Positions 24,401 through 35,704 of a stretch of DNA of 64,000 bases are shown in pieces. The notes under the pieces are model-generated. The model saw only the letters and a list, made by a program, of their open reading frames with translations, was not told the DNA's origin and did no database searches. The DNA is taken from positions 23,097,916 to 23,161,915 of the forward strand of contig CM039505.1 of the NCBI GenBank assembly GCA_022432975.1, given 5' to 3'. The position numbers were made by a program, and so were the translations under genes. Positions within the stretch are counted from its first letter, which is position 1. Each line of letters begins with the position of its first letter. Source of the DNA: Begonia masoniana. Lineage: Eukaryota; Streptophyta; Magnoliopsida; Cucurbitales; Begoniaceae.

Positions 24401-24750
24401 CTGACGTCATCGGCAGATGCCGAATGATTGTAGTTTGATGGTCTAGTCTTCCGGCTGACGTCATCGGCAGATGCCGAATGATTGTAGTTTGATGGTCTAG
24501 TCTTCCGGCTGACGTCATCGGCAGATGCCGAATGATTGTAGTTTGATGGTTTAGTCTTCCGGCTGACGTCATCGGCAGATGCCGAATGATTGTAGTTTGA
24601 TGGTTTAGTCTTCCGGCTGACGTCATCGGCAGATGCCGAATGATAGTAGTTTGAGGGTTTAGTCTTCCGGCTGACGTCATCGGCAGATGCCGAATGATTG
24701 TAGTTTGATGGTTTAGTCTTCCGGATGACGTCACCAGTAGATGTAGAATG
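24401..24750 (+). repeat. 54-bp array with TGACGTCA and TCGGCAGATGCCGA
   Basis: Units start at 24401, 24455, 24509, 24563, 24617, 24671 and 24725, exactly 54 bp apart. Each has CCGGC then TGACGTCA directly abutting the near-palindrome TCGGCAGATGCCGA, followed by atgattgtagtttgatgg. The last unit diverges (TGACGTCACC..). A further TGACGTCACCGG lies at 24784. The array is downstream of the TATA box and of the candidate LTR intron. The multiple-of-three unit makes the false ORFs seen on the minus strand. Confidence 0.95.
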
Positions 24751-24863
24751 TGTTTTGTCGTTTAGCGACCGGTGGATGTTGGCTGACGTCACCGGAAGTT
24801 GTGAATGTTATCTTGTCGTCTAGTGACCGGTGGATGTCACCGGATGATGTTTTAATTGAGCAC

Positions 24864-24941
24864 GCGAGGCCCACGTGCCCACCAGAAGATGTCTCCTTTT
24901 AGGCGGTGTTAAGCGAGTCACGCGCAATGCACGTGATGACC
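24864..24941 (+). promoter_or_regulatory. Two G-box (CACGTG) sites in C LTR
   Basis: GCCCACGTGCCC (near 24869) and GCACGTGATG (near 24930) lie just after the TGACGTCA array. Both are kept in the 3' LTR and in E. CACGTG and TGACGTCA are both binding sites of plant bZIP factors. A role here is inference. Confidence 0.5.
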
Positions 24942-25302
24942 GGACGATGAAATTCCTGTGGATTGTCAACATATGCAACCCATGCAAACCCGAGTAGAAT
25001 TATGTTAAGAGAGTTGAGGGCATTCCTTCCTTGCCCGAATTTTGTCAAGAAACCGATGACCGAGCCTAGTCGCTCGACTCTGTGAGAGTTTGAGCCGACG
25101 AGGTGTAGGAAATCGTGCACGAGAGGATTCGTCTTCCTTGATGGTTCTACGTCTCTGTTTCCAGTTTTAAAAAAAATATGTATTATGCAAATGTGAATGT
25201 CTGTCGAGAGCTAGAGAAGATGTAATAATAGTAAAAGTCAAGCGAACGATTAATGAAAGATTATGAATACGTGACGGCTCCTGGCCGGGGTCGTTACAAT
25301 TA

Positions 25303-25314
25303 TGGTATCAGAGC
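25303..25314 (+). promoter_or_regulatory. Primer-binding site of element C
   Basis: TGGTATCAGAGC, four bases after the 5' LTR end, is complementary to initiator tRNA-Met. Confidence 0.93.
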
Positions 25315-25388
25315 AAAACCAGGTTCTAAAACCGATTCTGTAGACTGCCTTCCAGCACTGACTGTCACTTGAGCACACCCCAGCAACT

Positions 25389-25450
25389 GTAAGTATTTAT
25401 GATTTCATGTATGTCATTAAGTTAAGTTATGCCTGTAATGATTTGTCTAG
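25389..25450 (+). other. Candidate leader mini-intron, element C
   Basis: ACT/GTAAGTATTT to GATTTGTCTAG/GAATCC, 62 bp. An upstream in-frame ATG at 25407 falls inside it, which is why I place the gag start at 25461. Confidence 0.6.
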
Positions 25451-25460
25451 GAATCCCGAG

Positions 25461-26223
25461 ATGGTTAGAGGTCAACAGAGGGAGACCAATGAGGATAGCA
25501 ATGCTATTGCTCAATTGACTGAGTTAGTCATGCGCCAATCTCACCAGATAGAACGACTGATGACAGCTAGAGAAGAACAAGGCAACTCCAGTACTAACGC
25601 AACTCATGATCATGGGGGTGAACGCTTTCACCGGCTTCGACCCCCGGTGTTTAATGGGTATGTTTCAGATCCTATTCATGCTGAGGAGTGGATTCGAAAG
25701 ATAGAAGACATGTTTAAGTATGCAAAGGTTGATGAAGGGGATAAGGTCACCTATGCTGTCTTTCATTTGGAGTTAAGTGCGAGGCATTGGTGGGACTCGA
25801 TCCAGAACACCGCTAATGCCGAAGCTATGACCTGGGGGATGTCCAAGACTGCCTTCTTTGACAAGTACTTTAATAGGACTGTACGGGCCAACAAGAAGAA
25901 GGAGTTCATGAATCTTCGACAAACTGGCTCTGTGACGGATTACATATGCGAATTTGATGCCTTATCACGGTTTGCTCCCCGTATGATTGAGGATGAGGAA
26001 GACAAGATTTATCAGTTTGTTCAAGGACTGAAGCCAAGTCTGTACATGAAAGTGAAGACTGCTGGGATACATAATGTACCTTATGGTGAAGTGACGGCTA
26101 AGGCCTTGGAGCTGGAAGAGGCAGAAATGACAGCATATGCACAGCGCGAGCAGCCAAAGAAACTCAGGAAGGACATTCCACCGCCACCACGTCAGAACAA
26201 AGGTTGGCAGCCGCAACAGAACA
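25461..26223 (+). CDS. Element C gag, first part (interrupted by D)
   Basis: Gag of a Tekay chromovirus, beginning MVRGQQRETNEDS at the first ATG after the mini-intron. A Gln/Leu-rich heptad region (about residues 15-40) leads to GERFHRLRPPVFNG and the capsid domain with RHWWDSI and the KEFMNLRQTGSVTDY motif. The frame is open until solo LTR D cuts it after KGWQPQQN. It resumes in the same frame at 28898. It encoded the structural protein that packages element RNA. Confidence 0.9.
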
Positions 26224-26567
26224 TGTAATATCCGGCTCGCACGGATTTTTGAGAATATTATTATTATATTATTAGATGACATTTTTGTAAATATATCAAA
26301 TCAGGTCCGTTTTACGAAAAGAAAGTGTCATCATGATCCTAACGAATAATAAGAATTTTAAAGAATTTACGAGAATTTTCGGAATAATAACGCTATATTC
26401 CGAGTAATTACGTTTCTCGTAGTATAAAGGACGTTTTAGTAAAAATAGTAAACGAGGTTCGATTTGCGAACAGACAGTTTTAATAGAACCCAGATAATAA
26501 GTTGGATTTATTGGCAAAATAAGAAATTTGAAATGGTTGAAAACACGAGAGGTAGTGATGTTCAATA

Positions 26568-26625
26568 AAATAAAGTATTATTATTATTGTTTTATTATTA
26601 TTATTATTATTATTAATAATTTATA
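26568..26625. repeat. ATT microsatellite in D
   Basis: A run of about 15 mostly perfect ATT repeats with interruptions lies in the first part of solo LTR D. Confidence 0.9.
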
Positions 26626-27639
26626 ACAACAGAATGGTTAAACCATTCTGTTGTTTGCGTTTTCTTCACCGCGACCCGAGCATCCGAGGGCGACGAAGAG
26701 GAATCCGAGCGACGACTCCGGCGATCACGCGATTCCGGCCACCGTTCAGACGAGCAGACTCCGGCGAGCTGAAGCCAGAGTTCGGTTCGGCCTTCCCGCG
26801 TCAGAATCGATCAAAAATCGGTGAGTTTTCTTCCCTGTTTTGCTCGGTTTGTGGCCGAAGGTGACGAGCTGCATTGAGCTCCGATCACCGACCGTTTCTG
26901 GCCGTTCTCGACGGTGAATGGCCGAGCTTATGGCCGGCGAGGATCTCCTGGCATTGGAGAGCTCAATTTGGCCGAAAACAGGGAACCCAAAAGTTGGGGG
27001 TTTCGGTTTTCGGTGTAATGTTTCGGGATTTCGATTAATTTAGGCTAATTGAGGCTAATTGGGGTTGATTGGCGAGGAAATGAGTGAAGATTGAGGAAAA
27101 ATCGAAAATGGGGAAATTCCGGGTTAGGGCAGTTCGGGTTTTGCTGCATTTGACCTAGCTACGGTCGATTGTTTTAAAAATTCCTTTTGGCATATTAAAA
27201 TAGGTTATTAGAGGAGCGCGTGGCCGTTGGAATCGTTCGATTCCGATAACCAACGCGAAAGTTACGCGCGTTCGAAGTTTCGGGTCGGTTTTTACCGAAC
27301 CCAAATTAGAGTCCGAAATTAATAGGTTTATAGTAATTAACGATATAAAGGACGTATTGAACGTTATTGGACGGAATTAGAGTGAATTGTGAGAAAGGTT
27401 AAAATTGGAGAATTTCCGGATTTTTAGGAAAACTCGTTAATTGTGATTTTAAACTATCGAGCGTTAATCGTTGTTTAAATACTTCGATTAGTTAGGTGAA
27501 GATTTTAGGAAATTCATTAGTTAAGGTTTTTGTTAAATTTGGACATATTATTGTTTAAGCTCGTATTAACGACAAATTGATAACAATTGCATAGGTGAAC
27601 CACGCTCGTGGACGGAGCTAGCCTTGCAACGGACGTCAG

Positions 27640-28276
27640 GTAAGTTCTCGTGATTCTTCTTTGGCCGATTGGCCTACACCGTACGTCGAATGTCGTCTCG
27701 AGGAGTTTTGGAGATGCCCTTAGTTAGTTTTGCTCGGTTTGGGTAGCTAGGTCTTAGGAGTTTATAGTTTATGCTTTTACAGTTTTGATGGTACCTGTTA
27801 TTGCTTGTTTACTTTCTGATAGAGAACTGTTCACGCATTCACTTGATTTTAAAGAAAAGCATGAAAATGAATTTCCGCACAGAGTTTTCAAAGATAACGT
27901 AAAGCATAGCATGGCCGAAAGGCACAGAGGCCGAAAGGCACATAGGCCGAAAGGCGCAGAGGCTGAAAGGCACATAGGCCGAAAGGCGCAGAGGCCGAAA
28001 GGCGCAGAGGCTGAAAGGCACATAGGTCACGCGAGGTGGGACTCAGGCACGGCTGTACGTGTTGTAAGCGTGCACCCCCCGCCTCTAGCTGGAAAGAGTA
28101 GTCCGCCCGCTGGATGAGCTCTCTCTGGTTAGAGGGATAGGATCTCGGTGGCACCCATAGAGCATTGCATAGAAAGATAAAATAAAGCATGATTTAATGA
28201 ATTCATAGCACAGCATGCATAGCATTTACGTAGAGCTTACTGGGATTTTATCTCATAGTGTATATGTATGGTGTAG
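27640..28276 (+). other. Candidate LTR intron, solo LTR D
   Basis: Donor GTCAG/GTAAGTTC, then ATTGGCCTACACCG (27669-27682), and 0.6 kb later GAGCTTACTGGGATTTTATCTC and ATGGTGTAG/GTGACA. The branch block is the least conserved of the set. Confidence 0.45.
27913..28024. repeat. 16-bp minisatellite, 7 copies, in D
   Basis: The unit is ggccgaaaggcacaga with variants (ggct, ggcgcaga, cacata), and seven copies fill 112 bp. It lies within the candidate LTR intron. The ORFs across it on both strands have no meaning as proteins. Confidence 0.95.
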
Positions 28277-28454
28277 GTGACATAGACTTCGAGGTACCAG
28301 GTGAGGACGATGTCCCTCCACCTGAGGCATAGTCCAGTTGACGGAGGATGGCTGCGGTGGTGTGCTGGCGCAGTCGATGCTTACCTGACCCGTGGGGAAG
28401 TATGTATAGATGTTTTGAGGGTTTGGGATGTTTTGAGCTAATAGTAAACTGTAT

Positions 28455-28640
28455 AGAAATTTATAGGATGTTTGGAATCTGGTTAGTGGATAGATTTACA
28501 TTTAAATGATGGTTGTATAGGAATTATAGGATGTTTGGAATCTGGTTAGTGGATAGGTTTACATTTAAATGATGGTTGTATAGAAATTATAGGATGTTTG
28601 GAATCTGGTTGGTGGATAGGTTTACATTTGATATTTTAAT
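28455..28640. repeat. 60-bp repeat, about 3 copies, in D
   Basis: The block ttataggatgtttggaatct, then ggttagtggatagrtttaca, then tttaaatgatggttgtatag repeats three times with few changes near the end of solo LTR D. Confidence 0.9.
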
Positions 28641-28897
28641 GTTCCGAACGTTTTGGAAACCTGTTGTTATAAACTATTTTGGTGATTTTGAAACAGGAGG
28701 ATATGTTAAACTTTTAAACGGAACCACGCAGTTTATTTTCTTGAAAACGTGTTTGTTTAAGTAATTGTTTTGTATTTGTTTTTAAATGTTTTATTCAATT
28801 GATTTTAAATTGTTTTCAAATTGTTTTCCACATAAATGCTAAGGATGATGTACGGTAAAATAAGGGAAAATAAGGGTACAGTATTAGGGTCGTGACA

Positions 28898-31800
28898 GAA
28901 CAAGGGACCACAGCAACAACAGCAGGGAATAAAGAGGCCCCTCAACCTGAATGGTGACCAGGGAAAGGGAAAGAGACCTCTGGCACCTCTATGCCCTACA
29001 TGTCAGAAGAACCACCCTGGTGAGTGCAAGTTGCTTTCTGGCCGCTGTTTCAGGTGTGATAAGACCGGACACTTAGTCAGAGACTGCCCCATGCCGCCAG
29101 ACCCGAATCGTGCAAGAGTTGTACCCAGAGTGTATGCGTTGATGGAAGATGAGGGAGCTGTTCAGCATACAGTCATATCAGGTACTATCATGATCTGTGG
29201 TTTTGCTGCTTATACACTCATAGATACAGGGGCCACACACTCGTTTATATCAACCTTGTTTGTATGCAAACATAACATAGGACCTTTGCTAGCTGAAAGG
29301 TCATATAGTGTCGTGTTACCATTAGGGAAGTCCCTACATTCAGAACAGATTGTTAAGGGTGACGTCGTGTCCTTAGGGGATAAGAATCTCTATGCGGAAT
29401 TAATTGTCATTGACATAAAAGGGTATGAAGTGATATTAGAGATGGATTGGTTATTTAGACATCATGCCACGATAAGTTGTAGATCTGGAATAGTTGATTT
29501 TAGACCCCCAAATGGCAATCATTATTCTTTCTAAGCTATTCCTAAAATAAGTAAGATACCAATTATATCCTCACTAGAAGTATATCGAATGCTGAGATGT
29601 GGTTGCGAGAGCTACCTGGCTAGTGTGAAGGATGACCGGGTGAAGAATAGAATTGAGCTGCAGGATATTCCTATAGTCCGAGAGTTTCCCGAGGCATTCT
29701 TGGATGACTTACCAGGTATACCACCCGATAGGGAAATAGAGTTTGTAATTGATACATACCCCGAGGCATCACCTGTATCTAAGAATCCTTACCGTATGGC
29801 ACCTGTTGAGTTAAAAGAATTGAAGGTCCAACTGCAGGAATTGGTTGACAAGGGATTTATTCGCCCCAGCAGTTCTCCTTGGGGTGCACCAGTCTTATTT
29901 GTGAGGAAGAAAGATGGTTCCCTTAGAATGTGCATAGACTATAGGGAACTAAATAAGTTGACAATCAAGAATAGGTACCCCTTGCCTAGGATTGATGATT
30001 TGTTTGACCAATTGCAAGGAGCTAAGGTATTTTCAAAGATAGATCTACGTTCGGGTTACTACCAACTGAAGGTTAAGGAAGGAGATATACCAAAGACAGC
30101 CTTCAGAACCCGCTATGGACATTATGAATTCTTGGTCATGTCGTTTGGATTGACAAATGCCCCTGTAGCCTTTATGGACTTAATGAATCGAGTATTTCGG
30201 GAGTACTTGGATGATATCCTGATATACTCGCGGACTGAAGCTGACCATAAAGAACATTTAAGAGTAGTTTTGACGACATTGAAAGAGCACCAGCTTTATG
30301 CCAAATTGTCTAAGTGTGAGTTTTGGTTGGACAAAGTTAATTTCCTTGGCCATATAGTTTCTGCTAATGGAATATCAGTGGACCCGACCAAAATTCAGGC
30401 TGTAAAGGATTGGCCACAACCAAAGAATGCCAGTGAAGTCCGCAGCTTCCTTGGATTGGCAGGCTATTACAGAAAATTCATCAAGGGATTTTCTATGATA
30501 GCTAAACCCCTGACGAGTTTGACGAAGAAGAACATTAAGTATTCTTGGACCGAAGCCTGTGAAGATAGCTTTCGGGTATTGAAACTGAAGTTAACAACAG
30601 CCCCTGGTTTGACCCTCCCAACCGAAGAAGGAAAATTTAGTGTTTACTGTGATGCGTCTAAAGTCGGTTTAGGTTGTGTCCTGATGCAAGAGGGTAAATT
30701 TATAGCGTATGCTTCTAGGCAGCTAAAGAATCACGAGCAGAATTACCCCACCCATGATCTAGAACTAGCTGCTGTTGTTTTTGCCCTGAAGATTTGGAGA
30801 CACTATTTATATGGACAGCAATGTGAGGTGTTTTCTGACCATAAAAGCCTAAAGTACCTCTTCACACAGAAGGAGTTGAACATGAGACAGAGACGTTGGT
30901 TGGAATTTGTCAAGGACTACGATTTTGAGATCAAGTATCACCCGGGGAAGGCTAACTCTGTAGCTGATGCATTGAGTAGGATGTCAACAACAATGCAGCC
31001 CGTGGTTTCAACCATGTCTATACCTTTGAGAACAGAAGTTCAGATGTTTGACTTGGAGATAGTTCCAGAGTTATCTATCCTGCTCGCTGAGTTAACCATT
31101 CAACCAACAATTTTGGAAAAGATCAAGGATGCGCAACAGAGGGATTCGGAGGAAAATATCAGCATGATGAATAAGTTGAAAGACACCACCTCCGAGTTCA
31201 GTCTCTCCAAGGATGGAATCCTGAGGTTTAGGAATCGGTGGTGCATTCCTAATGACGTGGAATTGCGTAAGTTGATCTTGGCTGAGGCGCACTCCTCTTC
31301 CTTTTCTGTACATCCTGGCTGCACCAAGATGTACCGAGACCTGAAGTTACTGTACTGGTGGCCTAACCTAAAAAGGGATGTTGCTAAGTATGTAGAGTCC
31401 TGTTTAGTATGCCAACAAGTCAAAGCCGAGCACCAACGTCCAGGAGGTACTCTTCAGCCGTTGCCTATTCCCGAATGGAAGTGGGAACACATAGCTATGG
31501 ATTTCGTAGTAGGACTACCTAAGACGACAAAAGGACATGATTGTATTTGGGTTGTGGTTGATAGGATGACAAAATCAGCCCATTTCTTACCTGTAAGGAC
31601 CACCTATACGATGGACCAATTCGCTGATCTCTATGTTCAGGAAATTATTAGGTTACATGGGATCCCTGTATCCATTGTCTCAGACCGTGACCCCAGGTTT
31701 ACCTCTCGATTCTGGAAAAGTCTGCAAGGTACATTAGGTACAAAGTTATCTTTCAGCACAGCTTTTCACCCACAGACCGATGGCCAATCAGAAAGGACTA

Positions 31801-32537
31801 TTCAAATACTCGAAGATATGTTGAGAGCATATGTACTTGACTTTCAGACAACTTGGAGTAGACATTTACCGCTAGTTGAGTTCTCCTACAATAACAGTTA
31901 TCAGTCCACCATTGGTATGGCACCATATGAAGCACTGTACGGTAGGAAATGTAGGTCACCTCTTTACTGGGACGAGGTTGGTGAAACAAAACTTCTTGGA
32001 CCCGATATTCTGCAGCAAATGTCAGATAAGATTGCCACTATTCGGAAAAGAATGATGACTGCACAAAGCCGGCAGAAGTGTTATGCAGATCAAAGGAGGA
32101 GGGAACTCAAGTTTGCAGTAGGAGATGAAGTATTCTTAAAGGTGTCACCATTTAAGGGAGTTTTAAGATTTGGCAAGAAAGGAAAACTTAATCCGAGATT
32201 TATTGGACCCTTCCCTGTCTTGGAAAAAGTCGGGAGTACAGCGTACAGACTACAACTGCCTCCATCATTGGATAAAGTTCATAATGTCTTCCATGTGTCA
32301 ATGTTAAGGAAGTGCATGCGTGATCCAATGCAAGTCATCCAGCCATCAGATATTGGTTTAGAGCCGACACTGGAGTATGAGGAGAAACCAATACAGATTT
32401 TGGAATATACAATCAAGACTCTGAGAAACAAGGAGATTCCATTGGTGAAAGTTTTATGGACGAATCACGGCATTGAAGAAGCCACATGGGAAAGACAGCA
32501 GGAGATGTTGGACAATTATCCAGAGTTATTTGCTTGA
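28898..32537 (+). pseudogene. Element C gag end, protease, RT, RNase H, integrase, chromodomain
   Basis: This continues the gag frame after D. Zinc-knuckle part CPTCQKNHPGEC and CFRCDKTGHLVRDC; protease LIDTGATHSFIS. A TAA at 29532-29534 (HYSF*AIPK) is the only stop, where element A has CAA (Q). RT has [26 protein letters not shown] and MSFGLTNAP, but eight residues are missing before DILIYSR, leaving EYLDD. RNase H has [11 protein letters not shown] and DHKSLKYL. Integrase has the HHCC part ([13 protein letters not shown]), then D (MDFVVGLP), D (SDRDPRF) and E (SERTIQ). The end has a Tekay-type chromodomain ([25 protein letters not shown]). The whole is about 1465 codons without D, a normal length. 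Confidence 0.93.
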
Positions 32538-32563
32538 GCAATTTTCGAGGACGAAAATTTTGT

Positions 32564-32578
32564 TTAAGGAGGGGTGGA
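32564..32578 (+). promoter_or_regulatory. Polypurine tract of element C
   Basis: TTAAGGAGGGGTGGA immediately precedes the 3' LTR, preceded by the gaggacgaaaattttgt block common to Tekay elements. Confidence 0.9.
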
Positions 32579-35180
32579 TGTAACACCCGACATTTCGGCC
32601 AGGTGATTCTCTGACCATTTTCATTGTCACCCTCTTATTTAACCTTTATGATTTAAATTTAATGTTAAGACAAATTTATTACAAGTAGTGTAAAACTAGG
32701 TTGGGTGGCAATTTTGTAATTAAGATTGATGGGTTGAGTATAAATAGAAAATGGAAACCTTAAACCTCATTTTATTACCACTGTAGCCGACATTCCCTCT
32801 CGGCGATTCTCTCTCTCCCAAGCTTTTGCTCTCAGCTACCAGAATCTTCCCTTGCTGACGGCTGGTTTCAGCCTGCTTTTCTCTGCAAATCCGCACCCGA
32901 GGTATGAAATGGACAATGTAGTCATTTATTAGTGATTAAAGTTCTGCTTTCAGCTCGGCATTTGAGTTCGGAATTTTCTTAGCAGTGGCCGAGTAGTTTA
33001 AGACCCTTTTAAGTCTGAGAGTAGAAATGTCATCCCAAATCGATTCTGAACATTTCAAAGTAACCAACTCGGATTTAATCAATGGTAAAACCTGTCCACC
33101 TAGTTTCAGATTTCAGACTGCAGTGTGTCAAACAGAGGATTCGGAGTAACCTTAGCTATTAGAGTCCTAGGACGATTTATGAATAGAACTATTAGGACCT
33201 TTGTTTTAACTACTGTAATGTACATGTTTTAGGTGAAGAATTTTAATGGGAAGAAGCTCGGATTGCTAAGGAAACCAGGTAAGTGAATGTATTAAGATTT
33301 CCGGCCACTAGGGCCCTACACCGCAAGGGTATTAGGAAATCATTGAGATGTATGTCTGTTGACTATGACTAGTTATTGCCATGATATGAAGAAATTGTGT
33401 AAGAAGATGTTAAGTTACAGGATGTTTTGCTTGTCCTTATGGTATGAATTCTCTCTGTGAACTTCATGTTTATGTATTGAGTCCACGTTTATGACTGAGT
33501 TAAGAACATGAAAAGTAAATGTAATCATGATTAAGTGCAGGACGGGGAAAAGAGACCATGATAAGTATAGCTCGCGGATTCTCCCCCTGGTGGAGGCCGA
33601 GCTGATGATATGTATGGCTCGCGAATTCTCCTCCTGGTGGAGGCCGAGTTGATGATGTGTATGGCTCGCGGATTCTCTCACTGGTGGAGACCGAGTTAGT
33701 CGTTACTATGATTGCCGCGATAGGCAAATGACTATGAACCCCTGTCTTTCTCCCTCGTCTCCTGCCTTAATACATGCCATGTAAATAATGAAAATGAACA
33801 TGAATGAAGAATGGTTTATGAACTTGTGTTCTTTAATTTGTGCACTCATGTATATCTGTCAGCATGCATTCCTTACTAAGCATTAGGCTTATAGTTGAAC
33901 CTTATGGTGTAGGTGAAGGAGGTTCAGGTGAGGATACTTTGTTCAAAGAGGATGCTTAAGGCTGGTTGCTGGAGGAATCTCAAAATGACAGTGCAGGACT
34001 GGAAAGGCGATTTATGACCTCTGGTTAACGCTCTTTTGTTTCAGTAAAATAAAGGATATGGTAGTTTAAGTAGGATGAGATTATTTTATAATGTTGAGCC
34101 TTGAGACTGTCTAGTTGATCACTGAGTCAGGGAATGATTATATAGATTTATAATGATCTGTAGCTTAAGTCTTCCGCTATATGCATTCTGAATGAGTTGT
34201 GGTTTCTTTCTGTTGGAAGGAGTCATTTGATGATTTAGTGTTTTCTACCGTAAGATGGAAGCTGGATGAGGCAATCGCCCGGCTGACATCATCGGCAGAT
34301 GCCGAATGATTGTAGTTTGATGGTCTAGTCTTCCTGCTGACGTCATCGGCAGATGCCAAATGATTGTAGTTTGATGGTCTAGTCTTCCGGATGACGTCAT
34401 CGGCAGATGCCGAATGATTGTAGTTTAATGGTTTAGTCTTCCGGCTGACGTCATCGGCAGATGCCGAATGATTGTAGTTTGATGGTTTAGTCTTCCGGCT
34501 GACGTCATCGGCAGATGCCGAATGATAGTAGTTTGAGGGTTTAGTCTTCCGGCTGACGTCATCGGCAGATGCCGAATGATTGTAGTTTGATGGTTTAGTC
34601 TTCCGGATGACGTCACCGGTAGATGTAGAATGTGTTTTGTCGTTTAGCGACCGGTGGATGTTGGCTGACGTCACCGGAAGTTGTGAATGTTATCTTGTCG
34701 TCTAGTGACCGGTGGATGTCACCGGATGATGTTTTAATTGAGCACGTGAGGCCCACGTGCCCACCGGAAAATGTCTCCTTTTAGGCAGTGTTAAGCGAGT
34801 CACGCGCAATGCACGTGATGACCGGACGATGAAATTCCTGTGGATTGTCAACATATGCAACCCATGCAAACCCGAGTAGAATTATGTTAAGAGAGTTGAG
34901 GGCATTCCTTCCTTGCCCGAATTTTGTCAAGAAACCGATGACCGAGCCTAGTCGCTCGACTCTATGAGAGTTTGAGCCGACGAGGTGTAGGAAATCGTGC
35001 ACGAGAGGATTCGTCTTCCTTGATGGTTCTACGTCTCTGTTTCCAGTTTTAAAAAAAATATGTATTATGCAAATGTGAATGTCTGTCGAGAGCTAGAGAA
35101 GATGTAATAATAGTAAAAGTCAAGCGAACGATTAATGAAAGATTATGAATACGTGACGGCTCCTGGCCGGGGTCGTCACA
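32579..35180 (+). repeat. Element C 3' LTR, 2602 bp
   Basis: Nearly identical to the 5' LTR. The seven-unit 54-bp array is at 34283-34632. Several differences from the 5' copy are G/C to A/T at CpG or nearby sites (TGACATCA in the first unit, TTCCTG for TTCCGG, GCCAAA for GCCGAA), as expected from decay of methylated cytosine. The candidate intron is 33279-33912. Confidence 0.95.
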
Positions 35181-35185
35181 TAGTT

Positions 35186-35704
35186 AGTCGGGAAGGAGAC
35201 AAAATATTTCAATTTGTGCAGGGCTTGAAGCCCGAGATTGAGATGCTGGTAAAGACATTTGGAGTTGAAGGAATACCATTTAATCGAGTGGTAGCCAAAG
35301 CCTTAGAGGTGGAGGAAGCTGCTGGTAAATTGATTAAACCGGCAAAGGTTCTGGGTCAAATATTCACGGGAATTACAGGTCAGATGAACAGTGTTGGATC
35401 ATCTTCTCAGTTTCAGGGAACTAAAAGGCCGAGAGATAATTTAAATGACCAAAGAGAAGCGGTGAAGCCGCAAAAGCAACAAAGGAGAAGTTTTTCGAAA
35501 TGTCTTAAATGCTTGAAATATCATCCAGGAGAGTGCGGTCAGTATGAGGGAAGATGTTTTAATTGTTTTGTAGCTGACCATATTGCCCGAGATTGTCCAA
35601 AGCCAAAGACCAACCTGTGTTTCCATTGCAACGAGTCTGGGCACATAGCGAAGAATTTTCCTATAGGAACGAAGAGTCAGACTAAAGCAACACGCCGGAT
35701 TTAA
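35186..35704 (+). pseudogene. Element B gag, second part
   Basis: The frame resumes after C: REGDKIFQFVQGLKPEI, VVAKALEVEEA, then a basic region (KRPRDN) and two zinc knuckles. The first is CFNCFVADHIARDC. The second, CFHCNESGHIAKNF, has lost its last cysteine (C to F). A TAA at 35702 ends it, close to where Tekay polyproteins pass into protease. Directly after, 35708-35763 reads MVSGMVLVV..FFLLID, a trace of the protease start. Confidence 0.85.

Larger units (their letters stand above)
22696..25298 (+). repeat. Element C 5' LTR, 2603 bp
   Basis: It starts TGTAACACCCGACATTTCGG and ends GGCCGGGGTCGTTACA. A clear TATA box lies only about 160 bp from its start, so most of the LTR, including both minisatellites, should be transcribed leader rather than upstream promoter. 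Confidence 0.95.
26224..28897 (+). mobile_element. Solo LTR D (2674 bp)
   Basis: It starts TGTAATATCCGGCTCGCACGG, ends GTCGTGACA, and is flanked by gaaca (26219-26223 and 28898-28902). It has no primer site, polypurine tract or coding internal region, so it is a solo LTR left by LTR-LTR recombination. It contains a TATA-like tataaagg near 26424, an ATT microsatellite, the candidate LTR intron and two minisatellites. Confidence 0.93.
22696..35180 (+). mobile_element. Element C: Tekay/Del chromovirus, nearly complete
   Basis: Full-length Ty3/gypsy element inserted in B's gag. LTRs are 22696-25298 and 32579-35180, and the duplication is tagtt (22691-22695 and 35181-35185). It has primer site, mini-intron, one long gag-pol frame, and polypurine tract. 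The LTRs differ by roughly 1% by eye, so insertion was recent. Coding is interrupted by solo LTR D, one TAA (29532-29534) and a 24-bp loss in RT. Confidence 0.95.

Noticed and set aside
24401..24750. Regular 54-bp repeats could suggest a CRISPR array
   Set aside because: There are no unique spacers; the entire unit repeats. The context is a plant LTR retrotransposon.
24401..24941. TGACGTCA array as a classical upstream enhancer in U3
   Set aside because: The only clear TATA box (22856) is near the LTR start, so the array is downstream of it. It could still act as a downstream enhancer.
25407..25460. Upstream in-frame ATG as gag start of element C
   Set aside because: It lies inside the candidate 62-bp mini-intron. 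A and B have their gag start only after the equivalent acceptor.
27785..28190. ORFs on both strands over the 16-bp repeat in D
   Set aside because: They are repeat-driven. D is a solo LTR without a coding region.
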